Shown here piece by piece: positions 1-12,964 of a stretch of DNA of 64,000 bases. Each line of letters begins with the position of its first letter. The stretch's first letter is position 1. Source of the stretch: Sequoia sempervirens. Taxonomy: Eukaryota; Streptophyta; Pinopsida; Cupressales; Cupressaceae. The notes beneath the pieces were generated by a model that was not told where the DNA came from, made no database searches, and worked only from the letters and a program-made list of their open reading frames with translations. The position numbers and the translations under genes were made by a program. Where the stretch lies: the NCBI GenBank assembly GCA_007258455.2, contig VDFB02000001.1, positions 17,728,162 to 17,792,161 on the forward strand, given 5' to 3'.

Positions 1-435
1 TGTTCTTGCTCAGGGGTTTGGTGAGAGCCTATGAAGCTCCATGAACCACTATGGTAGGGTGGAGATCAGGCCTTCTTTGTTGTGTTTCATTTTTGTGGAA
101 AAAATTACTAGAGTTGAGACTTTTGTATTGCTTTTGCAACCATTGCCCCATGCAAAAAAAAAAAAAAACCTCCAACCATCTTCACAGAAGCTCACCATCC
201 TGGCATCAACATTAATATTTGTATGGTTTCTATGCAGTCACAATAATTGTAATAAAACCTATCATTTAAAACCTTAGAAAACATAGCAAAATCCTACACA
301 TTGTTGGGTGTCATTTTTTGGCTTTACCCACTATCAGAGTTGTGATCCAAGATGACAAGATTTTGTTATGGTGCAAGTTCAATTTCCCTATTCAACTCAT
401 GTATCAATAGATGTAGTTGTTCTTATAAATACTCG

Positions 436-645
436 TGGACATAGTTGTATGCATGTATACATCTACATATACATATACATAAAAATATATGCATACAATT
501 GAATTTTTTGAGTTCATACAACATCTTAATATAGATATTTTTAGATATATGTGTTTGTAATACATTTGTATGCATATATGCATGCATATTTGAATGCTTA
601 TATGCATGTATGCATGTGTATGTGTGTATGTGCATTTTCCACATG
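436..645. repeat. TATG/CATA-rich microsatellite tract
   Basis: This is an imperfect run of ATGCATAC, ATATGC and TGTATG words. It produces the low-complexity ORFs on the minus strand here, which are not genes. Confidence 0.85.
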
Positions 646-648
646 TAT

Positions 649-765
649 TATATTAAGTGTAATAAAAAAAATTATATAACCATTGATTACACTGGTGGAA
701 AATGTATGTCAGTCTGTGACTATAATCAACAGTGAGACCAATGTTTCATCTCACACTTAATATAT
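649..765. repeat. Foldback (hairpin) element, copy 1
   Basis: The left arm begins TATATTAAGTGTAATAA and continues through ACCATTGATTACA. The right arm, read on the complement, begins TATATTAAGTGTGAGATG and runs through CACTGTTGATTATAG. The arms are about 45-50 bp around a short loop. The size and shape resemble a miniature inverted-repeat element; no target duplication was resolved. Confidence 0.65.
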
Positions 766-1630
766 AGCTTGTCATTCTAGGAAATCCTTATTAGGGCCTA
801 GAAAAATAACAAGTATCCTTTGAAAAGTATAAACATAGGTCCTCTTTAATTCATTTCCAACCATCGGTAGTATATAGGAACCACAAATGAAATAGTATTG
901 CTAAAGCTAGAGGTCAAAAATCACCAATACCTTATGGAAAATAATGCAAATTGTTACCACAGGCCATAAAAAAAAGTGCCAACAATGCCTTATTGAGAAT
1001 AACATGAAATATTTTATTACTTTGCAACCATCACCACTACACATAAACCATACAAGAATTAATGTTGATGCCAAATGATGTTTAATTTGGATGGCATTGT
1101 ATATCAATGTTCCAAACACTTTTAGTATTAAAAATAAAAAATCTGCCACCATATTTCCAACCGAGATCTAGGTGTTGGAAGGGTTAAAGACTGAGAAGGC
1201 TAACAAAATTTTTGGCAAAAGTGCACACAATAAGGGAAAACCACAAAACATAAGGTTTCATAATTTTGTCATTTTATATCTATGGTTTTAATCTTCTTAT
1301 GTTGGCTAAGTGTATAGTATATTGCTAATACATGTGAGTTCATAAAGTTTTGTTGCATATGACTATCTTTGATATTTCTACGGTTGCATAGCTTAGAATG
1401 ATAGGATCTATATTAAGTGTAATAAGAAACAATGGTTTCACCATTGACCATAGTGGTGTAAAATGTATGTTCTTGCTCAGGGGTTTTGTGAGAGCCTATG
1501 AGGCTCCATGACCCAATATGGTAGGGTGGAGAGCAAGCCTTCTTATGTTGTGTTTTATTTTATTTTCCCTATGTGTAGATATGTATGTTTGTGAAATTAG
1601 ATGTAGACAAAAATCATATGTATGACAACC

Positions 1631-1776
1631 TATATATTAAGTGTAATAAAAAAAATTGATATCACCATTGATTACACTGGTGGACAATGTATGTTGGTCT
1701 ACCACTATAATCAATAGTGAGAGGCTCTATATTAAGTGCAGTAAGAAACATTGATCATAGTGGTGGAAAATGTATG
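1631..1776. repeat. Foldback element, copy 2, with an extra half-copy
   Basis: The left arm (TATATTAAGTGTAATAA) and the loop match copy 1. The right arm stops after CAATAGTGAG and is followed by a second left-arm-like segment from about 1726 (CTATATTAAGTGCAGTAAG). A further half-copy lies at about 1410-1468. This suggests recombination or a truncated reinsertion. Confidence 0.55.
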
Positions 1777-1937
1777 TTCTTGCTTACGGGTTTAGTGAGA
1801 GCTTATAAGACTCGATGACCCAATATGGTAGGGTGGAGATCATGCCTTCTTTTGTTGTGTTTCATTTTATTTTCCCTATTTGTAGATATGTATGTTTGTG
1901 AAATTTGATGCAAAAAACATTCATATGTATGACAACC

Positions 1938-2057
1938 TATATATTAAGTGTAATAAAAAACATTGATATCACCATTGATTATGTTGGTGGACAATGTATG
2001 CTGGTCTGCCACTATAATCAATGGTGATACCAATGTTTAATCTCACACTTACTATAC
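1938..2057. repeat. Foldback element, copy 3
   Basis: This is the best-preserved hairpin. The left arm carries TATATTAAGTG, then CATTGATATCACCATTGATT. The complement of the right arm reads TATAGTAAGTG, then CATTGGTATCACCATTGATT. Sequence after it (about 2060-2125) also follows copy 1 (about 770-830), so a larger unit was duplicated. Confidence 0.65.
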
Positions 2058-3459
2058 AACCTATCATTGTAAGAAATCCTTACTAAGGCCTAGAAAAATA
2101 ATAACTATCCTTCAAAAAGTATAAACATAGTACCCATTTAATTCCTTTCCAACCATCACCAGTATATGAAAACCACAAATGAACTAGTATTGCTAAAGCC
2201 ATGGGTCAAAAATCACTAATGCCTTATGTAAAATAGTGCAAGTTGTTTCTGTAGGCCACACAAAAACAACCAACAATGCCTTATTGAGAAGACCATGAAC
2301 TATTTTATTACTTTGTAACCATCACCACTACACAGAAATCATAAATAAAATAATTTATTTGAGGCCACAGAACAACAATCAACAATTCCTTATGTAAAAC
2401 AACATAAACTATTTTATTACTTTGACAAGTTTTAAATCCAAGGTTGAGAAAATGAAAATGGAGCATATCAATCAATAAGAGAAATAGGTATGTACCTTTG
2501 AGTCATTCTATAATGCAATAATTGAATTGTGAAAATATTATTATAAGTAAAACTAATAATATCATTTTGATTGAACCTTATGGTCTTTATTCTCAAATTC
2601 CATGATTAAATCTTTAACTCTTAATACCTTGTTATACTAATTAAGTATCATATGAATCATGAGTGGAATTCATGTTAATGAGAATTAGATTTTAAAGGAA
2701 ACATTATTTAGATAGGAAAACAAAACATTCATACTCAATAAAGCATGGGTTCTCTATATTTTATATTCTCACATCCCATGTATGAGGGTTTCCCCTTATA
2801 AAATGATGAATTTATGATGTGTGGGATTTTGTTCATGTTGTTGTGCATATCTATATTATGTACATCTAGATAAAAAAAAAAGAACATTGGACCATGATGT
2901 ATTGAAACCTAAGAAATAATTTTTCTTGATGACTATGGAAAGAAGATTGTTTTTTATATATCAATAAGTAGTGAAGGTACTGATGATCATTTTAAAATTG
3001 TTACTTTCATGGAGTTAGACATGACATCAAATCGAGTTAATTATTGGCTAGTTATTTGTTTTAATGAAGTTATGGTGAATTAATTGTTGGTTTATTAATG
3101 CATAACCATACTATTATATCTTGAAGTTCATAGATGTTCCTCAATTAATACATTCAATTAAATACAAAGGTACAATGTCATTAGGTATTAAATTTTCTTG
3201 TACTTCAATTAGATGTAATGAAAAAAAATATCATATTAATTATTGCAATACATTGGATGATGCTTAAATTTGGACAGGAGGTTTCATACTATCTAAGCTA
3301 TACCAAAAAAAATAGAACAACCCTGTAGCCCAATAAATTTTTTTAAACAGTGGATTATAGGGGAAAAACTACAAAACAAAAGAATTCATAGCAACAAACA
3401 CATGCAAGGGGGAAATCAACCCCAATAAAATATTTTTTTTAATTTCCTTGCAACCATTT

Positions 3460-5300
3460 CCACCAAATGGAAACCATAAATGAAACAATATTGGTTTCAA
3501 CAGTGTCGTAGATGACAACAAAATTCACAATAACAAACCTGTGCAAAAAAATAAAATAGAATAACCCCACATCTAGACAAATTATTTTTTCAATAGTACC
3601 TTATAGAAAATGAAACAATATAGCCAAAGCTAGAGAACAACAGACAACAATGCCTTATGGAAAACAACATGGGTATGTGCAAGCTCATGATGGGCAAAGA
3701 AATGGCAATATGATGGGTATGTGGCTGACAAACTTCTATTTACCCAAAATTGATGAAATGAAAAGGGTTTCTAAAGGAGATTCTTAGGTTTCCACCAATA
3801 TAAATTATTCTTTACTTCAAATTTAATAAGTAATTATTATTCATTTTCTATTCAAATTATGGCTAAAATCATGATTGATAGACTGATTGAAAAACATCTA
3901 TAGCTTTCAAATAATATCTCATTTCTTGAATCCAAAACATGATTCACATTCTATGCTTTGTATAATATAGGATTAAAAAAAAAAAATTGAATTTCATGAA
4001 GTTTTGACCAAGTTAAGGTGGCCAGACATACGAGTTTTTTATATCTTTTAAAAGTTGGAATGAAAAATTCATAATTAATTATTTTCTTGGAAAAAAATTA
4101 CAAAAAAATATGCATCACATTGGGACATGAGTCCTCTACTTATATCTAAAATATTATAAAAAAAATTATAATTTTATTGTGGTTAGGGTGGTCAAACAAA
4201 CACCTACTTCTTAATTTTTCCTTGAAATTTAAGTACTATTGCATTGAAATTTCAAATTTTCACCAAATAGATTTCCTTTTTCTTAAAAGACCTAGTAGTT
4301 TAGAAACTACATTCAATTTTCTATAGATTATATTCTTACATATTTTTGAAATAATATAGATAACTTATTCAATTTTTTACGTGAAGTTTCCTAACTCTGA
4401 TTTTTCTATTTTTTTACCACTTAAGGGCCTATTTTTTCCATGATGATCCTGTACATACCCACATAAACTGTATAACATTAACTATTTTATTGTGTTGCAA
4501 CCATCACCACAAAATGGAAGCCATATATGAAACAATATTGGTTTCAATAGTGTCCCAAAAAATTATTTTTTCAATAGTACCTTAAATAAAAAATGAAACA
4601 ATATAGCCAAAGTTAGAGAACAATAGTAAACAATGCCTTATGGATAACAAAATAAACTATATAACATTTAATATTTTATTGTGTTATGACCATTTCCACA
4701 AAATGCGAACCGTAAATGAAACAATATTATTTTGAATAGTGACCTAGATGAGAAAACCCACAAAACAAAAGAATTCACAGTAGCAAACCTATGTAAAAAA
4801 ATAAAAAACCCGACACGTGGACAAATTCTTTTTTCAACAACACCTTATAAAAAATGAAAAAATATAGCAAAAGCTAGAGAAGAACAATCAACAATTCCTT
4901 ATGGAAAACAACATAAACTATATAACATTAACTATTTTATTGTGTTGCAACCATCACTATGAAACGAAAACCATAAATGAAACAATATTGGTTTCAACAG
5001 TGACCCAGATGAAAAAATCCACAAAACATAAGAATTCATAGTAACAAACCCATGCAAAAAAAAAAAACCTCACACATGAACAAATTTATTTCCCAATAGT
5101 TCCTTGTCAAAAATAGCATAAACTATTTTATTACCTTCCAACCATTGCCACTATATGGAAACCATAAATGAAACAATATAGCTATTGCCTTGCAACCACT
5201 ATGACTACACAGAAACCATAAATGAAACAATATTGGTAAAGCCATATAACAACAATTAACAATGCCTTATGGAAAATAACATAAACTATTTTTGAAATAC
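3460..5300. repeat. Tandem-like array, unit about 190-260 bp
   Basis: The phrase 'aaccataaatgaaacaatatt' or a close variant recurs near 3472, 4510, 4707, 4969, 5158 and 5214. After removing the inserted transposon at 3671-4460 the spacings are about 244, 197, 262, 189 and 56 bp. Flanking phrases (caacaatgccttatgg, ttattgtgttgcaaccat) keep the same order. The copies are old and unequal. Confidence 0.6.
3671..4460 (+). mobile_element. DNA transposon family with 4-bp target duplication, copy 1
   Basis: The ends are imperfect terminal inverted repeats: GGGTATGTGCAAGCTCATGA on the left against GGGTATGTACAGGATCATCA on the complement of the right end. The insertion duplicates ACAT (3667-3670 and 4461-4464), and removing it restores the host phrase 'ggaaaacaacataaact' seen intact near 4901-4920. 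An inverted copy lies at 22984-23740. No transposase ORF is visible, so it is non-autonomous. A 4-bp duplication is a known property of Sola-type transposons; assigning that superfamily is inference only. Confidence 0.75.
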
Positions 5301-5770
5301 TCTACAAAGGGTTTTTTCAATATGCACCTCTTCTCGCTTGCTTTAAGGGGTTTTCCCAAATGCACCTCTTCTTGTTTACTTCAAATGAGCCTCATCCCGC
5401 TTGCTTTCTCTCAGTTCCCTTCTTTCTCCAATGATTGTGTAAATGGGAAAAAAAATATCAGAGCTGAGACTTTTGTATTGCTTTTGCAACTATAGCCCCA
5501 TGCAAAAAACACAAAATAAGCTCCAACCACCTTCACAAAATCTCAACAATGGATGATCAAACTTGCACCTTCATAGAAGATCACCCTCCTAGCTCACAAA
5601 TTTGATTCATAGAAGCTCACCCTCTTCGCTCATAGCTCTGATAACAAGTAAAGCCATAGAATGACACCCAACAATGTCTTACCAAAATTTGTGCAAAATT
5701 TTGCTATGTTTTCTGAGGTTTTAAATGGTAGGTGTTATTACAACCATCGCCATACACAAAAACCATACAA

Positions 5771-8700
5771 CAATTAGTGTTGATGTCAACCGACATTTAA
5801 TTTTGGTTTCTTTCTTTATCGATGAGCCAAGATGCCACTTACCATTTAATTTTGATGGCCTTCTCTATTGATGTGCCAAACACTTTTAATTAATTTTTGA
5901 AATAAAAAAACTACCACCTTTTTTCCAACTGGGAGCCAAACATCTAAAGGGATAAAAATGGGGAAGGCTGAAGAGAATTTTGAGCAACATCCACACAATA
6001 AGCCTATCAACTAAAAATCCTTGAAACCATCCCTACATGGGATTTCATAGGCACAAGTATGCTAGAAATAAAAACACATGTAATAGAATTTAATAAGTGC
6101 ACTAAATTTTCAAAAAAATCCATCACTACAACAATATTTACAAAGAATTTATAAAATAACTGACAACTAGAAAGAGTTGAGAAAAAAAAGACCTATTGAG
6201 ATTAGAAAAAAATTAAATCTTGAGCACATGACTTGATAATCTCAAATGGAGACTTGTAGTAGCTATAATATAATATTTTTATTTTCTTATTATTTTAAAT
6301 AATTTATTATTATTTTTTTAAACTGAAAATATTTGATAGTAGATAATATTTAATATGAAATATGGTTGAATGAGTTTGAATTTAATACTACATAATTAAA
6401 TCATGATAAAACATTATAGCTTGATGCATTGCAAAAAATACTTCCACTTATCAAGTAAATTTAAATTATTTAAAATTATTTAATAATAATTTTAAATGTA
6501 AACATTAATACTTTTAATCAGCACTATTTAATTTAAAATTATAATTAAATAATAATATCATAGAATTGCATCCAATTAGTGCATAATATAGACACCTAAA
6601 ACCATCTAAATCCTAACTACACCTAATTCACTCACATTTATCCTTTTTCAATATTAATTTAACAAAAAAAATTATTTAATCATTGGCTCCAATCATCTCC
6701 TTAAAATTAATTATATAAAATCAATTCATTTATTTATTTAATTAATTATTTTAGACTATCCCTCTATATTAACACACCTGTTAAATAAATTTAGCATTTA
6801 TTTTATTAATTTCAGCGTTCATATCCCTAACTTCTAGCAATTAAATAAACATATTTTTTTATTTCCCTCATTTCATCTTAAGTCATTATTTGAATATTTC
6901 ACCAATTCTAATTTAATTAATGAATCCACTTGGAAATTCTTAATCAAACTTAAAATAAATTTTACATAATACTTGTACATGGCCCATACTTCCCAATTTG
7001 ATTTTAATCACTCCCTCTATAATCCAACCTTAATTAAACTACCGATCACATGCACATGCATGCAACAATCAATCGATAGGGGTCCACTGCAAATGGCTAT
7101 TCAATGGGAAGCAAGGAAGAAAGTTGTTTTAGTAGTGCATTGTGAAGTACAAATATTCAAAAATATTTGCAATTGTTTGAAAGAGTCAAAAAAAGGAAAG
7201 CATGTTAATAATTCAATATGGAATAACACGAGGTTAGTTTATAGTAGGAGGTGAGAAAGGATAAGATTTGTTGAGTAGATTATAATGAATGAGGATAAGA
7301 TTTGTTGAATAAATTGGTTATGGAAATGTATAATAAAATGGTAGGTTGTGTTCATTATTTGCAAGGTATCGACTAATTGCAATCTCAAGCAATTAATAAT
7401 GAATAATTTTAATTACAATAATTATTTTAAAATTATTTTATTTAATTACATTTGGTAAATTAAATACAATTTAAATTTTCAAATAATTAGTTTTGGTAAT
7501 AATAATAATTTCTCTCCAAAATTTAAGGTATGATATAATTTTATATGTATTTTAGTTTAATATTTGGTAGGCCTAGATGCACATGTATATTTGAAATTTT
7601 TCTCTAAGTTAATCAATCAATTGATTAATTATTATTTAATTTTCTTAAGATAAGGCAATGCATTGGAAGACTAACAACCATTTGCATATAACAGGAAATT
7701 GATCTTTGATATGTTTTTCTAGGTTAATCAGTGAATTGATTGATTATTATTTAATTATCTTAAAATAATGCAATCCACGAGAGATTAAGAACCATTTTCA
7801 TAGAGTGGGAAAATGATCTTTGCATTTCTACATAAAAAAAACTTAGTTCAAAATTTATTATGAAAATAATCTTAGGAGATTGATTTTTTAATAAAAAATT
7901 TCTTAATAAGTTACTTGTGGAAAATTAAATATAATTTAAATTTTTAAATAATTAGTTTTTTTATTAATAATCATTTTAGTCGAAAATCTAAGATATGATA
8001 TAATTTTATATGTATTTTAGTTTAATAGTTGTTAGGCCTATATGCACATGTATATTTAATGTTTTCGTCTAATTGATCAATCAATTGATTGATTATGATT
8101 TAATTATCGTAAGATAGATATGGATACTAATACATGGAAAACTTGAAGTTGTGGATTATAAAATATTTTAAAAAAACATGGAACATTAAAGAATTATCAT
8201 TTATTAAAAAGTTATTTGTGATCCCCATAATTACAATAAATGAATAAAAAAATTGACTTATACGGTGCTAAATGATTTATTATTTTTATGTTATTTGTTG
8301 TGATTATTTTTTATTTGAATATTAGTTATGATGATCATCATTAATGATTTTTTTTAAAAAAGAACTTTAATATATGAATACTTTTTATAAATAGTATTTA
8401 CTCAATAATTTTGTAAATGAAAGCATTATTATCCATGTGATTTAATTGAATTAAAAGTTATTCCTTGTTTTGTTGGGAAACAATGATTTATTTGACTTCA
8501 AAAAAGATATTGTACTCAACCCATTGGAATAAAAAAGGAATCATGAAAAGTAACTAAGTAAATGTGCAAAACCATCAAAGACAATGTCAAAGTAAAAATA
8601 ATTAATGGTATTTACAGTTGGTTCACTGAATCTATTTATTGACATACTAACATTATATAGTTGGGAGCGTTGAACATTTTTTTGGAGCACCCATGCTGAA

Positions 8701-9169
8701 GCAAATGTATACATAGCATTGAATCAAAATAATCGCCATGTGGAAAATCTAACGTATGCACACCAAAGCACTTTTGGCCTATAGGGTATGTAGTAAGAAG
8801 TGCTCTAAAATCCATGGAAAACAACATAACTTATAATTTCATGACGAATGCCATGAATTTAAAAGTCATGACAAATGCCATGGATTTTATAACACTTGCC
8901 TACATACCTTGTAGGGAAAAATCACTGCTTTTGGTCCTTCATCTCCATCATTTTAAATGAAATATATGCTATGCAAATATGTATCCAATGAACATCTCTG
9001 ATGATTACAATTATGTATATTTCCACCTACAAAAGTAAGATTTCCATGAGAAAAGAATAGTTTCATTTTTATGAATTACATAGCATGTGATTGACTACAC
9101 TCAGTTGTCTATGTGTAAAGTTAGATTATTGGTAGAATTACATTCCATTGCAAAAAAAAGTGAGATAAA
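5771..9169. other. Gene-free AT-rich stretch with one diverged duplication
   Basis: No recognisable coding sequence. A segment at about 7451-7710 (features: ACAATTTAAATTTTC, GGTATGATATAATTTTATAT, GATGCACATGTATATTT) repeats at about 7918-8115, some 467 bp later, with a partial copy at about 7715-7830. The region 6240-7000 is very AT-rich. ORFs at 6973-7254 (+) and 8636-8827 (-) are short and show no family signature. Confidence 0.6.
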
Positions 9170-10810
9170 TAATTAATAATATTTATAGTTGGTTAACCAA
9201 ATCTATTTATTGATAATAGGAAAGTTTTGTACTTACATGTGATATTGGTGGTGTTCAACAAGAGTAAGCAACATTGGAACAACTTGTTGGACCAATAAAG
9301 AATATGAAATAGACAATTTACAATACACTAATTTCCTAGTATGTATATTGCATCTATGCAACATTATCAAGGAAAAAATATAGACATAGAATACAATAGG
9401 TTAGCATTATTTGTTGTAAATAGAAAGAGATAAAATAGGAGATTTTAAATACATAGGATATTGGAAAACAATTGTGTAGAAGTAATCTACTAAAAATATT
9501 GAAAAGAGAGTTGTGGAAACAATGAAAAATACAATGGATATAATAGAGTATGTTTTTTGGTGGGAAAGTGGATGTGAGAATTTGTGTGTCTATGTATATA
9601 AGAAGCAACAAATATATGATGATAGAATCCAAAAGCACTAAACCCACGCTCATTGTCCTCCCTACCATATTGGCATCATGAAGCCTCATGGGCTCTAGCC
9701 AAACCCCCGATCAAGAAAGGCAAGTAAGGTCCATGAAAAATATCAAGGACTCTTATCATATATCACACAATAAAAAAAAAACAAATTCTAAAACAATAAT
9801 TGGAAGAACACTTAAGAATCACAAGTAACTTGAAATAGACAATTTACAATAGACTAATTTCCTTGAATGTCTATTGTATTCATGCAACATTAGAAAGGGG
9901 AAAATATAGATATAGAATAAAATATGTTAGCATTATTTGTTGTAAATAGAAAAAGATAAAATAGAAGATTTTGAATACATGGGATACAATTGTGTATAAG
10001 TAATTTATTGATGAAGTTGAAAAGAGGACTGTGGAAACAATGAAAAAAATGATGGATAGAATAGAGTATGTTTTTGATGGACAAGTGGATGTGAGAATTT
10101 GTGTGTCCATGTATATAAGTAGCAACAAATATGTCACGATAGAATACAAAAACAATAAACCCATGCTCATTGTCCTCCCTACAATATTGGCATCATGAAG
10201 CCTCATGGGCTCTAGCCAAACCACCAAGCAAGAAAGGAAGGTAAGGTCCATGGAAAATCTGGAGGGCTCTTATCGTATATCACACAATAACAAAAATAGA
10301 GAAATTTTAATACAACTATTGGAAAAATACTTAAGAATCACACATAAGTGATGGTTGGATCAATTTGTTGGAGCATAAAAGGATTTGAAATAGAGAATCT
10401 ACAACACACTAATTTTCTTGAATGTATATTGAATATGTGCACCATTATAAAGTAAATATTATAGATATAGAGTAAAAGAGGCTAGCAATATTTGTTATAA
10501 ATAGATAGAGATAAAATGGAACATTTTGAATACATGGTATGTTGGCAAAAAGTTGTGTGTAAGCAATCTATCAGGGAACTTGTAAAGAGAGTGGAGACAA
10601 TGAAAAATGAAATGGATAGAATAGATTTTTTTTTTAGTAGAGAACTACGTGTCAAAAAAATGTGTGCTCATTACCCTCTTTATCTTACAAGAATGAAGAA
10701 GCCTTGCAAGGTCTACCCAGAGCCTCGAGCACAAAAGGGAGGTAATAACTATCATAGATCTAGTGGTTTTTTACCATATATCACCCTGACACAAACTAGT
10801 CATTAAAATA
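9170..10810. repeat. Three tandem ~530-bp units
   Basis: Unit starts align at about 9311, 9837 and 10392 (AGACAATTTACAATA, AGACAATTTACAATAG, AGAGAATCTACAACAC), spacings 526 and 555 bp. Units 1 and 2 each hold a TATATAAG box (about 9595 and 10115) followed about 60 bp later by the conserved motif also found at 3-1838, here inverted (9657-9718, 10175-10237). Unit 3 is more diverged. The minus-strand ORFs in units 1 and 2 are hydrophobic and AT-driven and were not accepted as genes. Confidence 0.7.
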
Positions 10811-10889
10811 GGTGTTCTCAAATAGGATCTCTAATCTTGCACTCCTTGTTTTCGATGTGACAAATTTTTGACAAATAATGGAGCTCAAA

Positions 10890-11251
10890 TGTAGAATATA
10901 TGTATGCATATATGTATGTGTGTGTGTGTGTGTGTGGTGACTTGACCTAGTTTTCTAATGGTGACATGGAGCTTGGTAATTACATGGGTTGTTGGTGGTC
11001 GAGCTAGTGTCCTCAATATGCAGAAGTTGAATCGTAAGTGTTTGTTTGCAGGAGTGTTTATTCACCCAATCATTGTTGCATATACAAACACACACATATA
11101 CATATATATACACACATATACACACATATACACACATATACATATACACATACACATATATGTACATATATATATACATATATATACATCTATGTATATG
11201 TATGTATGTATATATATGTATCTATATGTAAATATATATATATATAGTGGT
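10890..11251. repeat. Alternating purine-pyrimidine microsatellites
   Basis: A TATG/TGTG run at about 10898-10936 is followed, after about 150 bp, by a long ACACATATAC / ATATATAC tract at about 11085-11251. The second tract is almost strictly alternating. Overlapping low-complexity ORFs on both strands are its by-products. Confidence 0.9.
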
Positions 11252-12964
11252 GCTACTTCAATAGCAGAGTATTCTAAAAATCAAGGGCTTTGGCTTCGTT
11301 CTATATTAGATTGGAGCATTTTAAAAGTGTTGTTCTCTTGAATCTATAAGTCATTTTGCATAGGTGTTTTGAATAAATGATTTATTTATTGTTTATGTTA
11401 AAAATATTGTTGTTCACAGTGTGTAAGTCATCTTACATGGGTGTTTGGCACCATGGTTTTGTATGGATGGAGAAATTATAGTTAAATCTTCTTTCTTTCA
11501 TCAAAAAAATATGGTTAGGGTTAGTAAGGGAAAGTATACTATGAAATGTGGCATAAAATATATTTATTAGGTTACATTGTTGAAAGAGCCATTGTGATGC
11601 TAGTTTGATAGCAGATTATTGTGAAAATTGTGCCTCCATCTCTATTTGAAGTTCCCCTTAACAAACTATTGTTCATGTTAATATTGGCACTGAATTTTAT
11701 AGAAAAAATAGACGAATTGTAAAAGAACTATTAGAAAAAGACCTAAAAATCACATGTAGATGGTGCATGATCGAAAACCCACATTAAACATATTAATACA
11801 AGATAACTAGTCTATGTAACAATTGAGTTGCCAATTGAAAATTTGAGCAATGTTCTTTGGCACTCAACCCACATTAAATAAAAGTGGTAAAGCCAATGGG
11901 CACAAATACCTTGCACAAAATGGGTATTAACGCAAAAAACTTAATTTAAAATTCGAGGTGCATTACTTGCAACTAAATATTATAGGAAAATAGAGAAACT
12001 ATAAAAGAGCTATTATAATAACACTTAGCAACCACTAAACTATTTTTATTTCCAAAATGGTTATATGGTACTCCTTTTGCCAGTTCCCCATAGCAGACTC
12101 TTCATTACTATGGATTTCTTAAGAATTACAAGTAAATAATAGATCATTGAAAACCCATAGTAAACATACTCATACAAGAGAAGCAATGTATGTAAGAGTT
12201 AAGCTATCAATTGAAAAATTGAGCTACACTCTTTGGCAGTAAACCCACACTAAACAAAACTTTTAAAGGGAATGGTTACCAATAATCTGTGCAAAATGGG
12301 TATAACATCACAAAGTTATTTGGGAATTTGAGCTACATCACTTGGTAGTAAATATTGTAGAAAAATAGCTTGAATTTATATCTATATATATGTATTGAAT
12401 TCCCCATTGTGCTACATCAGTTGGCAGTAAATATTATAGACAAATAGCTCAAATTTATGTCTATATATATCTATTGAATTCTTCATTTCATATTTTAAAA
12501 AATACATATAGGTAGAAATGTATATCGATATATATAGACCAAGACCACTATGGCTTGTTTGAGAATGCAACAACAATTTATATATGCACATGTATATCTA
12601 AACAATTGTGTATGCTATCTTTATTTGTATTTAGGTACACTTTGATTTAAAAAGAGTTAAAAATAGCATATGTAAGTATTATTTAGCTCTAAGAAATTTT
12701 GTACAATATAGCCATGGCATTAAATGATATTATTTTTTCCTCAACTGTTCAAAGAGCCCTCTCATAAATTATTTTATTGTTCTTGTAAGAATGATTGTTT
12801 TCAATTTTTAAAATTCTAAAATTTTTCCATTGGTTTTTTGTTTGGATGGGACATGTTATATGCCTTGTGTTAATATGTTTCATGAAACTCTTTTTTTCTC
12901 ATCTATTTCAAGTCCACAATAACAAACTACTCTTGATAATATATCGTTTCATTTAGTTGCCCAT
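11252..12964. other. Gene-free flank of element A with a diverged tandem repeat
   Basis: A segment at about 11800-12030 (CAATTGAGTTGCCAATTGA, TTTGGCACTCAACCCACA, GCACAAAATGGGTATTA) recurs at about 12170-12375, spacing near 370 bp; a shorter third piece lies at about 12405-12475. Nothing coding is seen. The last bases before element A are CCCAT, the expected left copy of its target duplication. Confidence 0.6.

Larger units (their letters stand above)
3..1838 (+). repeat. Three copies of a ~62-bp conserved motif
   Basis: Copies lie at 3-64, 1470-1531 and 1777-1838. The shared core reads approximately TTCTTGCTCAGGGGTTT, then GAGAGCCTATGAGGCTC, then CATGACCCAATATGGTAGGG. Inverted copies occur at 9657-9718 and 10175-10237. 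The copies are better conserved than their surroundings. No protein or RNA family is recognised. Confidence 0.65.
1..5770. repeat. Degenerate repeat mosaic, no gene
   Basis: The stretch is built from diverged copies of a few phrases, such as 'aaccataaatgaaacaatatt', 'ccttatggaaaacaacataaac' and 'ttgcaaccatcaccac'. A block near 110-300 (gagacttttgtattgctttt) recurs at about 5460-5760. The ORFs that cross it are short and share no recognisable family. I see nothing in 2480-3300 beyond AT-rich sequence. The mosaic is interrupted by the hairpin elements and the DNA transposon listed separately. Confidence 0.7.

Noticed and set aside
404..644. Two minus-strand ORFs of 67 and 73 codons
   Set aside because: They lie entirely in a microsatellite and encode HIHTYTCIHAY-type low complexity.
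6973..7254. 93-codon plus-strand ORF
   Set aside because: No recognised family, no repeat copy or gene context; compatible with chance.
9354..10251. Minus-strand ORFs of 111 and 123 codons that resemble each other
   Set aside because: Their similarity comes from the tandem ~530-bp DNA duplication; the encoded sequence is AT-driven hydrophobic and the third unit does not keep the frame.
10955..11341. Overlapping ORFs on both strands rich in Tyr, Ile, Thr and His
   Set aside because: All are translations of the ACACATATAC repeat.
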